13,609 bases of DNA from Alphaproteobacteria bacterium (GTDB lineage: Bacteria; Pseudomonadota; Alphaproteobacteria; GCA-2731375): contig JANQKO010000544.1 of the NCBI GenBank assembly GCA_028281075.1, positions 1-13,609 of the forward strand, read 5' to 3'. Below, one piece after another: positions 5,718 through 12,883 of this stretch. The notes below the pieces were generated by a model. It made no database searches, was not told the DNA's origin, and saw only the letters and a list, made by a program, of their open reading frames with translations. How positions within the stretch are numbered: the first letter of the stretch is position 1; every line of letters starts with the position of its first letter. The translations under genes were made by a program, and so were the position numbers.

Positions 5718-6884
5718 ATGACCGCCTGTATCGTTGGCTGGAGCCACAGCCGTTTCGGCAAGCTGGAGGATCGCGACCTGGAAAGCCTGGTCGTCGAGGT
5801 CGCCGCGAAGGCCATCGCGGACGCGGGCATCGAGCCGAAGGACGTCGACGAGATCTTTCTCGGCACCTTCAACGGCGGCATGGACCCGCAGGATTTCGCC
5901 GCCAGCCTGGTGCTGCAGACCGACGACGCCATGCGCTTCAAGCCGGCGACCCGGGTCGAGAACGCCTGCGCCACCGGGTCGGCCGCAATCTACGAGGGGC
6001 TGAACGCCATCGGGGCCAGACGCGCGCGGTTCGTGCTCGCCGTCGGCGTCGAGAAGATGACGGCGATGTCGTCCCGCGACGTCGGCGACGTGCTGATCAA
6101 GTGCGCCTATGTCGCCGAGGAGAACGTGCCGGGCATGTCGTTCCCCGGCATCTTCGGGCGCATCGCCGAATCCTATTTCCAGAAATACGGCGACCAGCGC
6201 GACGCGCTCGCCCATATCGCGGCCAAGAACCACGGGAACGGTTCGGTTAACCCCTATGCCCATATGCGGAAGGACGTCGGTTACGATTTCTGCCGCGAGG
6301 AGAGCGACAAGAACCCGTTCGTCGCCGGCCCGCTGAAACGCACGGACTGCTCGATGATTTCCGACGGCGCCGCCGCCGTAGTGCTGACCGACGTGGCGAC
6401 GGCGCTGGGCATGAACAAGGCGGTGGCGTTCCGCGCGGCGGTGCATGTCAACGACCTGCTGCCGATGAGCCGGCGCGACATCATCGCCTTCGAGGGGCCG
6501 GAGCTGGCCTGGAAGAAGGCCTTCGACCAGGCCGGGCTCGCCCTCGACGATCTCAGCCTGGTCGAGACGCACGACTGCTTCACCATCGCCGAGCTGATCG
6601 AGTACGAGGCCATGGGCCTGACCGGGAAGGGCGAGGGCGCCCGGGCGGTCCTGGAGGGCTGGACGCGGAAGGACGGCCGGCTGCCGGTCAATCCGTCGGG
6701 CGGCCTGAAGGCCAAGGGCCATCCGATCGGCGCCACGGGCGTATCCATGCACGTGATGGCGGCGATGCAGGTCAGCGGCCAGGCCGACGCCATGCAGGTG
6801 CCGGACGCCCGGCTGGCCGGCGTCATGAACATGGGCGGCGCGGCGGTCGCCAGTTATGTCAGCATCCTCGAGCCGTTGCGCTAG
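5718..6884 (+). CDS. Thiolase family protein, SCP2/nonspecific lipid-transfer type acetyl-CoA acyltransferase
   Basis: This 388-residue enzyme is of the thiolase superfamily, which makes or cleaves the carbon bond of 3-oxoacyl-CoA. The nucleophile is Cys84 in ENACATGS. HDCFT (His285, Cys287) replaces the NEAF of classical thiolases and marks the SCP2-like branch, as does NMGG at 371-374 in place of a C-terminal CxG. GGLKAKGHPIGATG contains His335. The length is right for the family. The ATG at 5718 follows AGAGGAG with seven bases of spacing; an in-frame ATG at 5640 would add 26 residues lacking homology. The reductase gene begins 30 bp downstream, so the two are co-transcribed. No DUF35/OB-fold partner, often paired with SCP2-like thiolases, is present. 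Confidence 0.9.
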   Translation: MTACIVGWSHSRFGKLEDRDLESLVVEVAAKAIADAGIEPKDVDEIFLGTFNGGMDPQDFAASLVLQTDDAMRFKPATRVENACATGSAAIYEGLNAIGARRARFVLAVGVEKMTAMSSRDVGDVLIKCAYVAEENVPGMSFPGIFGRIAESYFQKYGDQRDALAHIAAKNHGNGSVNPYAHMRKDVGYDFCREESDKNPFVAGPLKRTDCSMISDGAAAVVLTDVATALGMNKAVAFRAAVHVNDLLPMSRRDIIAFEGPELAWKKAFDQAGLALDDLSLVETHDCFTIAELIEYEAMGLTGKGEGARAVLEGWTRKDGRLPVNPSGGLKAKGHPIGATGVSMHVMAAMQVSGQADAMQVPDARLAGVMNMGGAAVASYVSILEPLR

Positions 6885-6914
6885 GCGGCCGTGGCAAATC
6901 GATCGGGAGATGGT

Positions 6915-7910
6915 ATGAGCGGCAGCTTCAAGGCGCTTTGGGCGACGGAACAGGACGGCAAGGTCGGCATCGCGCTGACCGACATCACCGAGGCGGACCT
7001 GCCGGACGGCGAGGTCACGGTGGCGGTGAAGTATTCGACCGTGAACTACAAGGACGGTCTCGCCGTCCAGGGCAACAAGTCGAAGATCATGCGCGGCCTG
7101 CCGATGGCGCCCGGCATCGACTATGCCGGCGTCGTCGAGGCCTCCGACAGCGCCGATTTCCAACCCGGCGACGAGGTCGTGCTGACCGGCTGGGGCGTCG
7201 GCGAGCGGCATTCCGGTGGCTATGCCCAGAAGGCCCGGGCCAAGGCGTCCTGGCTGGTGAAGCGGCCCGACGGTCTCGACCTGCGGCAGACCATGGCCAT
7301 CGGCACGGCGGGCTTCACGGCGATGCTCAGCGTCATGGCGCTGGAGGAGACCGGCGTCGGCCCCGACGATGGCGAGATCGTCGTCACCGGTGCCGGCGGC
7401 GGCGTCGGCAGTGTCGCCACCGCTGTTCTGGCGAAGCTCGGCTACCGGGTCGCCGCCTCGACCGGGCGCGAGAGCCTGCACGGCTATCTCCAGGACCTCG
7501 GCGCCGCCGCGATCGTGCCGCGCGCGGAGCTGAGCGGCGAGGGCCGGCCGCTGGCGGGCGAGCGCTGGGCCGGCGGCATCGATACCGTCGGCAGCCAGGT
7601 GCTGGCGAACGTGCTGGCCGCGACCAGGTATGGCGGCACCGTCGCCGCCTGCGGCTTGGCCGGCGGCTTCGACCTGCCGACGACGGTGATGCCGTTCATC
7701 CTGCGCGGCGTGAAGCTCTACGGCATCGACAGCGTCTATTGCCCGCAGCCCAAGCGCGGCGAGGCCTGGGCGCGGCTGGCCAGGGATCTGCCGCTCGACA
7801 AGCTCGACGCCATGACCGAGGTGCGCCCGCTTGCCGACGTGCCGGCGATCACCGGCGAGATCCTGAAAGGCCAGGTGCGCGGACGCACGGTGATCGACGT
7901 CGGCGGCTAG
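6915..7910 (+). CDS. AcuI/YhdH-type zinc-free MDR oxidoreductase (acrylyl-CoA reductase-like)
   Basis: This 331-residue medium-chain reductase is of the YhdH/AcuI group, whose characterised members reduce acryloyl-CoA to propionyl-CoA with NADPH. Markers are VNYKDGLAVQGN (43-54), PGIDYAGVVE (66-75), the cofactor loop TGAGGGVGS (158-166), and the NADPH-type STGR at 182-185. The structural-zinc cysteines of alcohol dehydrogenases are absent. The ATG at 6915 has GGGAGA five bases upstream and matches the family N-terminus better than an in-frame ATG at 6891. It is the second gene after the thiolase. With the divergent SDR it suggests a short-chain or branched acyl-CoA pathway; the specific substrate is inference. 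Confidence 0.88.
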   Translation: MSGSFKALWATEQDGKVGIALTDITEADLPDGEVTVAVKYSTVNYKDGLAVQGNKSKIMRGLPMAPGIDYAGVVEASDSADFQPGDEVVLTGWGVGERHSGGYAQKARAKASWLVKRPDGLDLRQTMAIGTAGFTAMLSVMALEETGVGPDDGEIVVTGAGGGVGSVATAVLAKLGYRVAASTGRESLHGYLQDLGAAAIVPRAELSGEGRPLAGERWAGGIDTVGSQVLANVLAATRYGGTVAACGLAGGFDLPTTVMPFILRGVKLYGIDSVYCPQPKRGEAWARLARDLPLDKLDAMTEVRPLADVPAITGEILKGQVRGRTVIDVGG

Positions 7911-7925
7911 GGAACCGGCCTCCGC

Positions 7926-7940
7926 CTCCCGCTTCGGGAG
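7926..7940 (+). terminator. Short hairpin after the reductase gene
   Basis: ctcccg and cgggag (three-base loop ctt) lie 16 bp after the reductase stop and are followed by tttggt. The short stem and tiny T-run make it a weak terminator candidate. Confidence 0.35.
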
Positions 7941-8009
7941 TTTGGTATCGATCCATCACTTCGTGCTGAGAGCCTGTCAAGAAACTGCACTGACCCCCCC
8001 AGGTTTGTC

Positions 8010-8046
8010 ATCCTGGCGAAGGCCAGGATCCATTTTTGTTGTTTTT
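8010..8046 (+). terminator. REP-derived hairpin with T-rich tail, likely terminator of the thiolase-reductase operon
   Basis: atcctggc (8010-8017), loop gaag and gccaggat (8022-8029) form a perfect 8-bp stem followed by ccatttttgttgttttt. The gtcat...atcca frame is that of the MPAEAGIH palindromic units, but the stem bases differ in a compensated way. It lies 100 bp downstream of the reductase stop and may stop its transcript. Confidence 0.55.
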
Positions 8047-8069
8047 CACCAGGTTGTGATGCCGCTGGA

Positions 8070-8093
8070 GTAACCGGGGCAAAAGTTCGGGCG
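8070..8093 (+). repeat. Terminal motif of element B (left)
   Basis: These 24 bases differ from the start of element A (3865-3888) at two positions. They are an imperfect inverted match (20 of 24) to 8461-8484. They therefore look like the left terminal inverted repeat of an element spanning 8070-8484. Confidence 0.6.
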
Positions 8094-8169
8094 TATTCGG
8101 ATTCCTTGGGGTTCCCTCATCTATCAGGGACTGTCCCTATTGATTTACCGTGCGAAGAACCCCCCCGTC

Positions 8170-8200
8170 GTCATGCCGGCGGAGGCCGGCATCCATGGGC
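8170..8200 (+). repeat. REP-like palindromic unit 3
   Basis: Identical over 31 bases to the unit at 3966-3996. Confidence 0.85.
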
Positions 8201-8350
8201 TTCGCCGGCAAGCGCCACGCCGCCGGTCAGGATGCCCATGCATAGCGGTCCCCGGCCTGCTCCGGGGCAGGCTCAGCCGGTATAACCATAGCGGGAAACC
8301 GTCGCCAGAGCTGGAATCCAGAAGACGTCGTCGTTCGACGGGCGGCCAGT

Positions 8351-8380
8351 CCCATGGATGCCGGCCTCCGCCGGCATGAC
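8351..8380 (-). repeat. REP-like palindromic unit 4
   Basis: Thirty bases that are the exact reverse complement of the first 30 bases of the unit at 8170-8200. With that unit it can form one long stem enclosing the GC hairpin at 8249-8266. Confidence 0.85.
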
Positions 8381-8574
8381 AATTGGGGGCAGGCCTTCGA
8401 CGTTTTCTTCACGGCCACACGGACCGGCATGATGACAGTGGTCCAAGATTAATGACAAACCGCCCGGACTTTTGCTCCAGTCACGGAAAGGGGGGTTAAC
8501 GAATTAAAATCAAACGCCAAATTTCGAGTCAGACACTTGGAGCCGGAGTCCGTTCGATACCCTTGCCGCCAAGT

Positions 8575-9522
8575 CTAGCGGTTCAGGATCTGGTCCAGCT
8601 TCTCGTCCTCCAGGTCGACGTCGAGCTGCACCCACAGCGGCAGGTGATCCGAGAGCTGGTAGGTGAACTCACGCTTGTTCAGGTTCGGGAACAGCTTGCG
8701 ATGGTTGCCGGCATAGAAATCGAGCACGCCGCCATGGTCGGTGAAGCTCTTCACGAACCGCGGGTAATGCAGGATCTGGTCGTACCGCTTGTTGCGTTCC
8801 AGATTGACGCCGTGATCGCCGAGCAGCGACGTCGGCACCCGCAGCCCCTTGCTGGTGATGGCGGCGAACAGCGGATCGTTGGCCCGGATGGACGGGATGT
8901 TGAAATCCCCCATGACGATGATGTCCTTTTCCCGGACATCTTTCCGGCGCTGCAGCTTGTCGACCCATTCGGCCAGCAGCTTGAGCGGGGCGACGCGGGC
9001 CGCGGCGCCGCTACCCCAGCGGATATGTGCCGTCAGCAGGATGAAATCGAAGCCGCCGGCGCGGAACGAGGCGATATAGGGCGAGCGCCACCACGAAATC
9101 TTCGACTGGTACTCGCCATCAATCTTCTTGCGCGGCGCGTCGGCCTCGGCCGCGAGGCCGGTAAAGGTGACGGCCCGCTGGTCGTAGAGGTAGGCGATCC
9201 GTTCGCGGTTCCCGCCCGCGTCCATGATGAAGTCGGAATAGACCACGCGCCAATACGGTCCCAGGATCTGCATGACCCGTTGCAGGTCCGTCAGCCTCAC
9301 GCGCAGCTCGGTGATGGCGATCAGGTCGAACTGGTGCAGGATCTCGGCGATATAATGGATCGCGGCCTTGCTGCGGCGCTTCTTGCCGAATTCCCGGATG
9401 TTCCAGGTCGCCAGGTTGATCGTTTCGTCGAGCGACGATGACGGGATTCCGGCGGCGCCGATGCGGCGGCGCAGTTCCCGCAAACCCCTGGCGATCTCGG
9501 GACCGATCCGTCCGTGTTGCAT
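8575..9522 (-). CDS. Endonuclease/exonuclease/phosphatase (DNase I-like fold) family protein
   Basis: This 315-residue protein carries the metal-dependent phosphodiesterase motifs of the EEP superfamily: ATWNIREFG (Asn41), ITEL (Glu72), LLTAHI (His166), GDFNI (Asp206, Asn208) and LSDHLPLW (Asp292, His293). YDQIL at 247-251 also fits the family. Members hydrolyse phosphodiester or phosphomonoester bonds in DNA, RNA, lipids or sugars, and the substrate cannot be assigned here. No signal peptide is evident, so it is probably cytoplasmic. The N-terminal ~33 residues precede the catalytic fold. The ATG at 9522 has GAGGGGG just upstream. It lies 115 bp downstream of trmFO on the same strand. All catalytic residues appear intact. 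Confidence 0.85.
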   Translation of the reverse strand: MQHGRIGPEIARGLRELRRRIGAAGIPSSSLDETINLATWNIREFGKKRRSKAAIHYIAEILHQFDLIAITELRVRLTDLQRVMQILGPYWRVVYSDFIMDAGGNRERIAYLYDQRAVTFTGLAAEADAPRKKIDGEYQSKISWWRSPYIASFRAGGFDFILLTAHIRWGSGAAARVAPLKLLAEWVDKLQRRKDVREKDIIVMGDFNIPSIRANDPLFAAITSKGLRVPTSLLGDHGVNLERNKRYDQILHYPRFVKSFTDHGGVLDFYAGNHRKLFPNLNKREFTYQLSDHLPLWVQLDVDLEDEKLDQILNR

Positions 9523-9637
9523 CTTGCCCCCTCGGCAATATCTGCGGCTGTGGGGTTTCCGGTTCGATGCTACACGATTGCGAAAACAAAGAGCAACGCA
9601 ACCATCTCCGCCATCGCGGAAACGGCTGGCGTTCAGC

Positions 9638-10993
9638 CTATTCGGCCGCGTCGCGCGTCCGGCCCAGCCAGGCGTCGAGATCGCCGAGTGCGCGGGCGCT
9701 CATGGCCGGCTTGCGCTGCTTCTTGTGCACGCGCCCGGCGAGTGGCGGCAGCAGGCCGAAATTGATGTTCATGGGCTGGAACGTCCTGGCGTCGGCGCCG
9801 CCGGTGATATGCGCCAGCAGGGCGCCGAGCGTCGTCGTCGGCGGCGGCAGGTCCGGCGTCCGGCCCAGCCGCTCGGCCGCGGCGAAGCGGCCGGTCAGCA
9901 GGCCAATGGCGGCGCTCTCGACATAGCCCTCGACGCCGGTGATCTGCCCGGCGAAGCGCAGCCGCGGCATGGCCCGCAGCCGGCAGGTCGCGTCCAGCAG
10001 CTTCGGACTGTTGATGAAGGTGTTGCGGTGGATGCCGCCGAGCCGGGCGAAGCGGGCGTTCTCCAGGCCGGGGATAGTCCGGAACACCTCGACCTGGGCG
10101 CCGTGCGTCAGCTTGGTCTGAAAGCCGACCATGTTGTAGAGCGTGCCGTGCGCGTTGTCCTGGCGGAGCTGGACCACGGCATGGGGCTTTTCCGGCCGGT
10201 GCGGATCGGTCAGGCCGACCGGCTTCATCGGTCCGTGCCGCAGCGTTTCCGGGCCGCGCTCGGCCATCACCTCGATCGGCAGGCAGCCCTCGAAATAGGG
10301 CGTGTCGGCCTCCCAGTCCTTGAACGCGGTCTTCTGGCCGCCGAGCAGCGCGGCGATGAAGCCGTCATACTGCACCTTGTCGAGCGGGCAATTGATATAG
10401 TCCTTGCCGTCGCCGCCGGGTCCCGGCTTGTCGTAGCGCGACTGGAACCAGGCCGTCGTGAAGTCGATCGATTCCTTGTAGACGATCGGCGCGATGGCAT
10501 CGAAGAAGGCGAGCGATTCCTCGCCGGTCAGCCCAGCGATGGCATTGGCCAGGGCAGGGGAGGTCAGCGGCCCCGTGGCGATGATCACGCTGTCCCAGTC
10601 CGCCGGCGGCAGGCCGTCGACCTCGCCGCGTTCGACCGCGATCAGCGGCTCGGCCGCGATGGCCGCCGAGACCGCCGTGGCGAACCCGTCCCGGTCGACG
10701 GCGAGCGCGCCGCCGGCCGGCACCTTGTTGGCGTCCGCCGCCGACAGGATCAACGACTGGCAGCGCCGCATCTCCGCGTGCAGCAGGCCGACGGCGTTGT
10801 TTTCGGCATCGTCCGAGCGGAAGGAGTTCGAGCACACCAGCTCGGCCAGCCGGTCGGTATGGTGGGCATCCGTCTTCCGGACCGGCCGCATCTCGTGCAG
10901 CACCACCGGCACCCCGAGGCGCGCCGCCTGCCAGGCCGCCTCCGATCCGGCAAGGCCGCCGCCGATGATGTGAATGCCCGCCGGTGTCGTCAT
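9638..10993 (-). CDS. trmFO: TrmFO, methylenetetrahydrofolate- and FADH2-dependent tRNA uracil-54 C5-methyltransferase
   Basis: This 451-residue flavoprotein makes ribothymidine at tRNA position 54, using methylene-tetrahydrofolate as carbon donor and FAD. The dinucleotide-binding loop IIGGGLAGSEAA is at 9-20. The signature HEMRP is at 33-37 and AELVCSNSFRSD at 50-61, with conserved Cys54. The FEGCLPIEVMAERG stretch carries the second conserved Cys (Cys237), and GQITGVEGYVES is at about 349-360. Length is normal. The ATG at 10993 gives the standard N-terminus directly before the FAD loop, although no strong ribosome site is seen. The folate-dependent enzyme replaces TrmA in many Alphaproteobacteria and Gram-positives, which fits the host. 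It is 50 bp downstream of the beta-helix gene. Confidence 0.95.
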   Translation of the reverse strand: MTTPAGIHIIGGGLAGSEAAWQAARLGVPVVLHEMRPVRKTDAHHTDRLAELVCSNSFRSDDAENNAVGLLHAEMRRCQSLILSAADANKVPAGGALAVDRDGFATAVSAAIAAEPLIAVERGEVDGLPPADWDSVIIATGPLTSPALANAIAGLTGEESLAFFDAIAPIVYKESIDFTTAWFQSRYDKPGPGGDGKDYINCPLDKVQYDGFIAALLGGQKTAFKDWEADTPYFEGCLPIEVMAERGPETLRHGPMKPVGLTDPHRPEKPHAVVQLRQDNAHGTLYNMVGFQTKLTHGAQVEVFRTIPGLENARFARLGGIHRNTFINSPKLLDATCRLRAMPRLRFAGQITGVEGYVESAAIGLLTGRFAAAERLGRTPDLPPPTTTLGALLAHITGGADARTFQPMNINFGLLPPLAGRVHKKQRKPAMSARALGDLDAWLGRTRDAAE

Positions 10994-11043
10994 GTCAGCT
11001 AAATACCGGCGCGCACCCCGGCTTGCAACCGGCCATGCATCGT

Positions 11044-12483
11044 TCAGCGGCCGGCCGCGTCGCGCTCGACCGCCGCCAGCGCGGCCCGATAGGCCGGCAT
11101 CTCCCTGACGTCACAGAACCCGGCGCCGTATTCGACCGGCCCCAGATCGTGCGGCGGCAGCTTGCGCGGATGGCCGCAGAAGTCGTCGGTCACCTCGGCC
11201 ACGACCACGCCCCGGTCGATCACGTCGTCGGGCGCCGACAGCCGGAAGTCCAGGCCGTCGGCATCGGCGTAAAGCGCCCGGATGGCGTTGCTGCCATGGC
11301 CCAGCCAGGTGTTGCCGCCCCAGGCCAGCATGCCGTCGACCAGGCCCTTGGCCCAGGCCACGTCCCCGGCGTCGATATAGTTCGGATACTTCTTGTCCTG
11401 GCCGGTCAGCCGCCGTTTGACGTAGCGCGCCGCCGCCGGCAGGGTCGCGGCGTAGGACCGGCCGGCGACGATGTTCGCGTCCGCCGTGCTGCGGCCGCCG
11501 TCGCGGTCGCGAATGCCGCCGGCGATGATGTTGTTCCGGATATCGGTCGTGCTGACGGGAAAGCGGATGTCGATGCCGTAGGTGTTGAACAGAAGGTTGT
11601 TGTAGATGCCGATGTCGCTGGACCTGTTCACGTAGATGCCGACATCGCTGGCGCAGTTGGCGATGACGTTGTTGCGGATAATGCCGTCGGAATGGTTGCG
11701 GCTGCAGTCGCCACCCTCGCAGATCGCCCTGTTCGTCGTGCCGCCACCGCCGAACGACAGGCCCACGCGGATGCCGCCGGCATGCCGCCATTCGCAGATC
11801 ACCAGATTGCGCTCGTAAACGCCGGCGCTCGAGTTGCCTTTCAGGAATCCGGCGTAACCCACGCGACTGCCGGCGGATTTCGCGAAATCGGCGAAGAAGT
11901 TATGCCGCACGGTCCAGCGCCGGCCGCCGACCACGTCGAAGCCCGACACCGGGTTCCGGGTCTCGCGGACGCTGTCGTTGAAGAAGGCATTGCCGTCGAT
12001 CAGGACATCGCTCGGGAACACGCCCTTTTCGCCGTTGCCCTTGATCGGCGCGTTGAAATCCCGCAGGACGTTGCCGCGGATCACGGTGCCGCTGGCGGCG
12101 CCGACGATATGGAAGGCGTGCTCGCAATTGCCGTGCTTCGCGCAGCGACCGCGGATTTCCAGGCCCTCGAAGATCCAGTGGGGCGCGGCGACCTTGAAAC
12201 CCGTCGTCGAGGCGACGTCCAGCACGACACCGCCCGGCACCGCCGCCCGCAGCCGGATCGGCGCCTCCGGCCGGCCGGCGCGGCGGATCCGGGTCGGCCG
12301 CAGCTCGTAGCGGCCGGGCGCCACGGTAATCACGTCGCCGGGCTGGGCCTCTCTGATCGCCGCGCCCAGCGCCCCGCCATCCGCCACATCGATCCGCTTC
12401 TGGCCCGCCGCCATGCCCGTCGGCAGCAACGCGCCGACAGCCGTCAGGATCAACAGGATTGTCAGAATGCCCGACCGACGCAT
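11044..12483 (-). CDS. Secreted right-handed parallel beta-helix protein
   Basis: The 479-residue product begins with a signal peptide (MRRSGILTILLILTAVGALL, cleavage probably after MAA near 26). Residues 39-60 (LGAAIREAQPGDVITVAPGRYE) match the opening of pectate-lyase-like/PL6-like beta-helices. About 90-320 is a ladder of short strands with asparagines (NVLRDF, NAFFND, NNVIANC, NNLLFN, NNIIAGG). The C-terminal LDFRLSAPDDVIDRGV and HDLGPVEYG resemble the closing motif of many such proteins. Paired cysteines (CAKHGNC, CEGGDC) fit a periplasmic or extracellular site. It could be a polysaccharide lyase or only a carbohydrate-binding scaffold; catalytic residues cannot be assigned. An in-frame GTG directly precedes the chosen ATG, and neither has a clear ribosome site. 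Confidence 0.8.
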   Translation of the reverse strand: MRRSGILTILLILTAVGALLPTGMAAGQKRIDVADGGALGAAIREAQPGDVITVAPGRYELRPTRIRRAGRPEAPIRLRAAVPGGVVLDVASTTGFKVAAPHWIFEGLEIRGRCAKHGNCEHAFHIVGAASGTVIRGNVLRDFNAPIKGNGEKGVFPSDVLIDGNAFFNDSVRETRNPVSGFDVVGGRRWTVRHNFFADFAKSAGSRVGYAGFLKGNSSAGVYERNLVICEWRHAGGIRVGLSFGGGGTTNRAICEGGDCSRNHSDGIIRNNVIANCASDVGIYVNRSSDIGIYNNLLFNTYGIDIRFPVSTTDIRNNIIAGGIRDRDGGRSTADANIVAGRSYAATLPAAARYVKRRLTGQDKKYPNYIDAGDVAWAKGLVDGMLAWGGNTWLGHGSNAIRALYADADGLDFRLSAPDDVIDRGVVVAEVTDDFCGHPRKLPPHDLGPVEYGAGFCDVREMPAYRAALAAVERDAAGR

Positions 12484-12503
12484 CACGCTATGGTAGCCAT
12501 TAC

Positions 12504-12524
12504 CGGCGCGGCATCCCCGCGCCG
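12504..12524 (-). promoter_or_regulatory. Strong GC hairpin in the leader of the beta-helix gene
   Basis: cggcgcgg and ccgcgccg pair perfectly around a five-base loop, 20 bp upstream of the beta-helix start and downstream of the 43-residue ORF. It has no U-tract. It might partly terminate transcription, stabilise mRNA, or limit translation of the secreted protein. The role is inference. Confidence 0.4.
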
Positions 12525-12576
12525 ACGACGATACTACCCAATTATCGGATCAGACCGGAAGATGGCACCGGATCGG

Positions 12577-12708
12577 CTATAGCGTCAGGCAGATGGCCGC
12601 GCCATGAAGTTGGGCGGCGCTGGCCAGCAGCATGATCGCGCTCAGTAAACCGATGCCGACATATCGATAAAGGCTGTCGGTCAGCCGTATCGCGGTTGCG
12701 CGTGTCAT
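12577..12708 (-). CDS. Predicted 43-residue single-span membrane peptide
   Basis: This short ORF has features of a real gene. Its ATG (12706-12708) is preceded by GAGGGAGAG with about six bases of spacing, and a good promoter candidate lies 49 bp further upstream. The product begins MTRATAIRLTDSLYRYV, with three arginines in the first 15 residues, followed by a hydrophobic segment (about 17-43, IGLLSAIMLLASAAQL and onward) with one Cys near the C-terminus. The charge pattern suggests an inner-membrane peptide with its N-terminus in the cytoplasm. I recognise no family. It is 93 bp upstream of the beta-helix gene on the same strand and may share its transcript. Without comparative evidence it remains a candidate. 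Confidence 0.55.
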   Translation of the reverse strand: MTRATAIRLTDSLYRYVGIGLLSAIMLLASAAQLHGAAICLTL

Positions 12709-12756
12709 CGAACTCTCCCTCAATACCGGGATCTCGGACGCAACGCTACAGGCGCT

Positions 12757-12785
12757 ATTCTACGACATTTATTATGCCGTGTGAA
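12757..12785 (-). promoter_or_regulatory. Sigma-70-type promoter candidate upstream of the 43-residue ORF
   Basis: Minus-strand TTCACA (-35, 12780-12785), a 17-base spacer and TAGAAT (-10, 12757-12762) each match consensus at five of six positions, in an AT-richer pocket. It would start transcription near 12750, about 40 nt before the small ORF. It could also drive the beta-helix gene and trmFO beyond. Confidence 0.6.
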
Positions 12786-12821
12786 TTATGGCGACAAAAT
12801 GTCGGTCTCGGCAAATAACGG

Positions 12822-12845
12822 CCCGGTCACGATGCCGTGGCCGGG
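12822..12845 (-). terminator. Hairpin downstream of uvrA
   Basis: A ten-base stem with one imperfect pair and a four-base loop (cccggtcacg / cgtggccggg), 38 bp after the uvrA stop. On the minus strand only a short TTATTT follows, so it is a weak terminator candidate. No gene is seen in 12709-12883. Confidence 0.35.
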
Positions 12846-12883
12846 TGGGGAGCGGGCCGGCAAGGCCACACTCAAATACGCGC

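Larger units (their letters stand above)
8118..8484 (-). repeat. Structured repeat element B (inverted copy of element A)
   Basis: The reverse complement of this 367-bp stretch follows element A from end to end. It has the terminal gtgactggagcaaaagtccg (8484 leftwards), palindromic units at 8351-8380 and 8170-8200, a conserved GC hairpin (ccccgg 8249-8254, ccgggg 8261-8266), and the closing palindrome agggactgtccct (8126-8138). Open frames inside are repeat-encoded. No gene is supported between 7911 and 8574. The stretch 8485-8570 is a small AT-richer patch in which I see nothing identifiable. Confidence 0.85.

Noticed and set aside
5634..7481. Very long open frame on the minus strand (about 615 codons) opposite the thiolase and reductase
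   Set aside because: It lies antisense to two genes with clear catalytic motifs. Its translation is His/Arg/Gly/Asp-rich low complexity typical of high-GC shadow frames.
3966..8380. Four ~30-bp identical repeats as a CRISPR array
   Set aside because: They occur as inverted pairs with unequal 150 bp to 4 kb spacing and no cas genes. They are palindromic REP-like units.
3865..8484. A composite transposon carrying the metabolic cluster
   Set aside because: Neither repeat encodes a transposase, and no convincing target duplication surrounds the whole segment. Only the inverted arrangement is supported.
8545..8570. tRNA-like fragment (gttcgatac resembling a T-loop) or attachment site
   Set aside because: Flanking bases do not form a T-stem or acceptor stem and no CCA-adjacent structure exists.
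9607..9620. Terminator hairpin after trmFO
   Set aside because: Only a five-base stem, with the T-rich stretch too far downstream.
9368..12582. Long plus-strand open frames (about 530-545 codons) opposite trmFO and the beta-helix gene
   Set aside because: They are mirror frames of well-supported minus-strand genes. Compositions are typical of antisense GC-rich DNA and no domain is recognisable.
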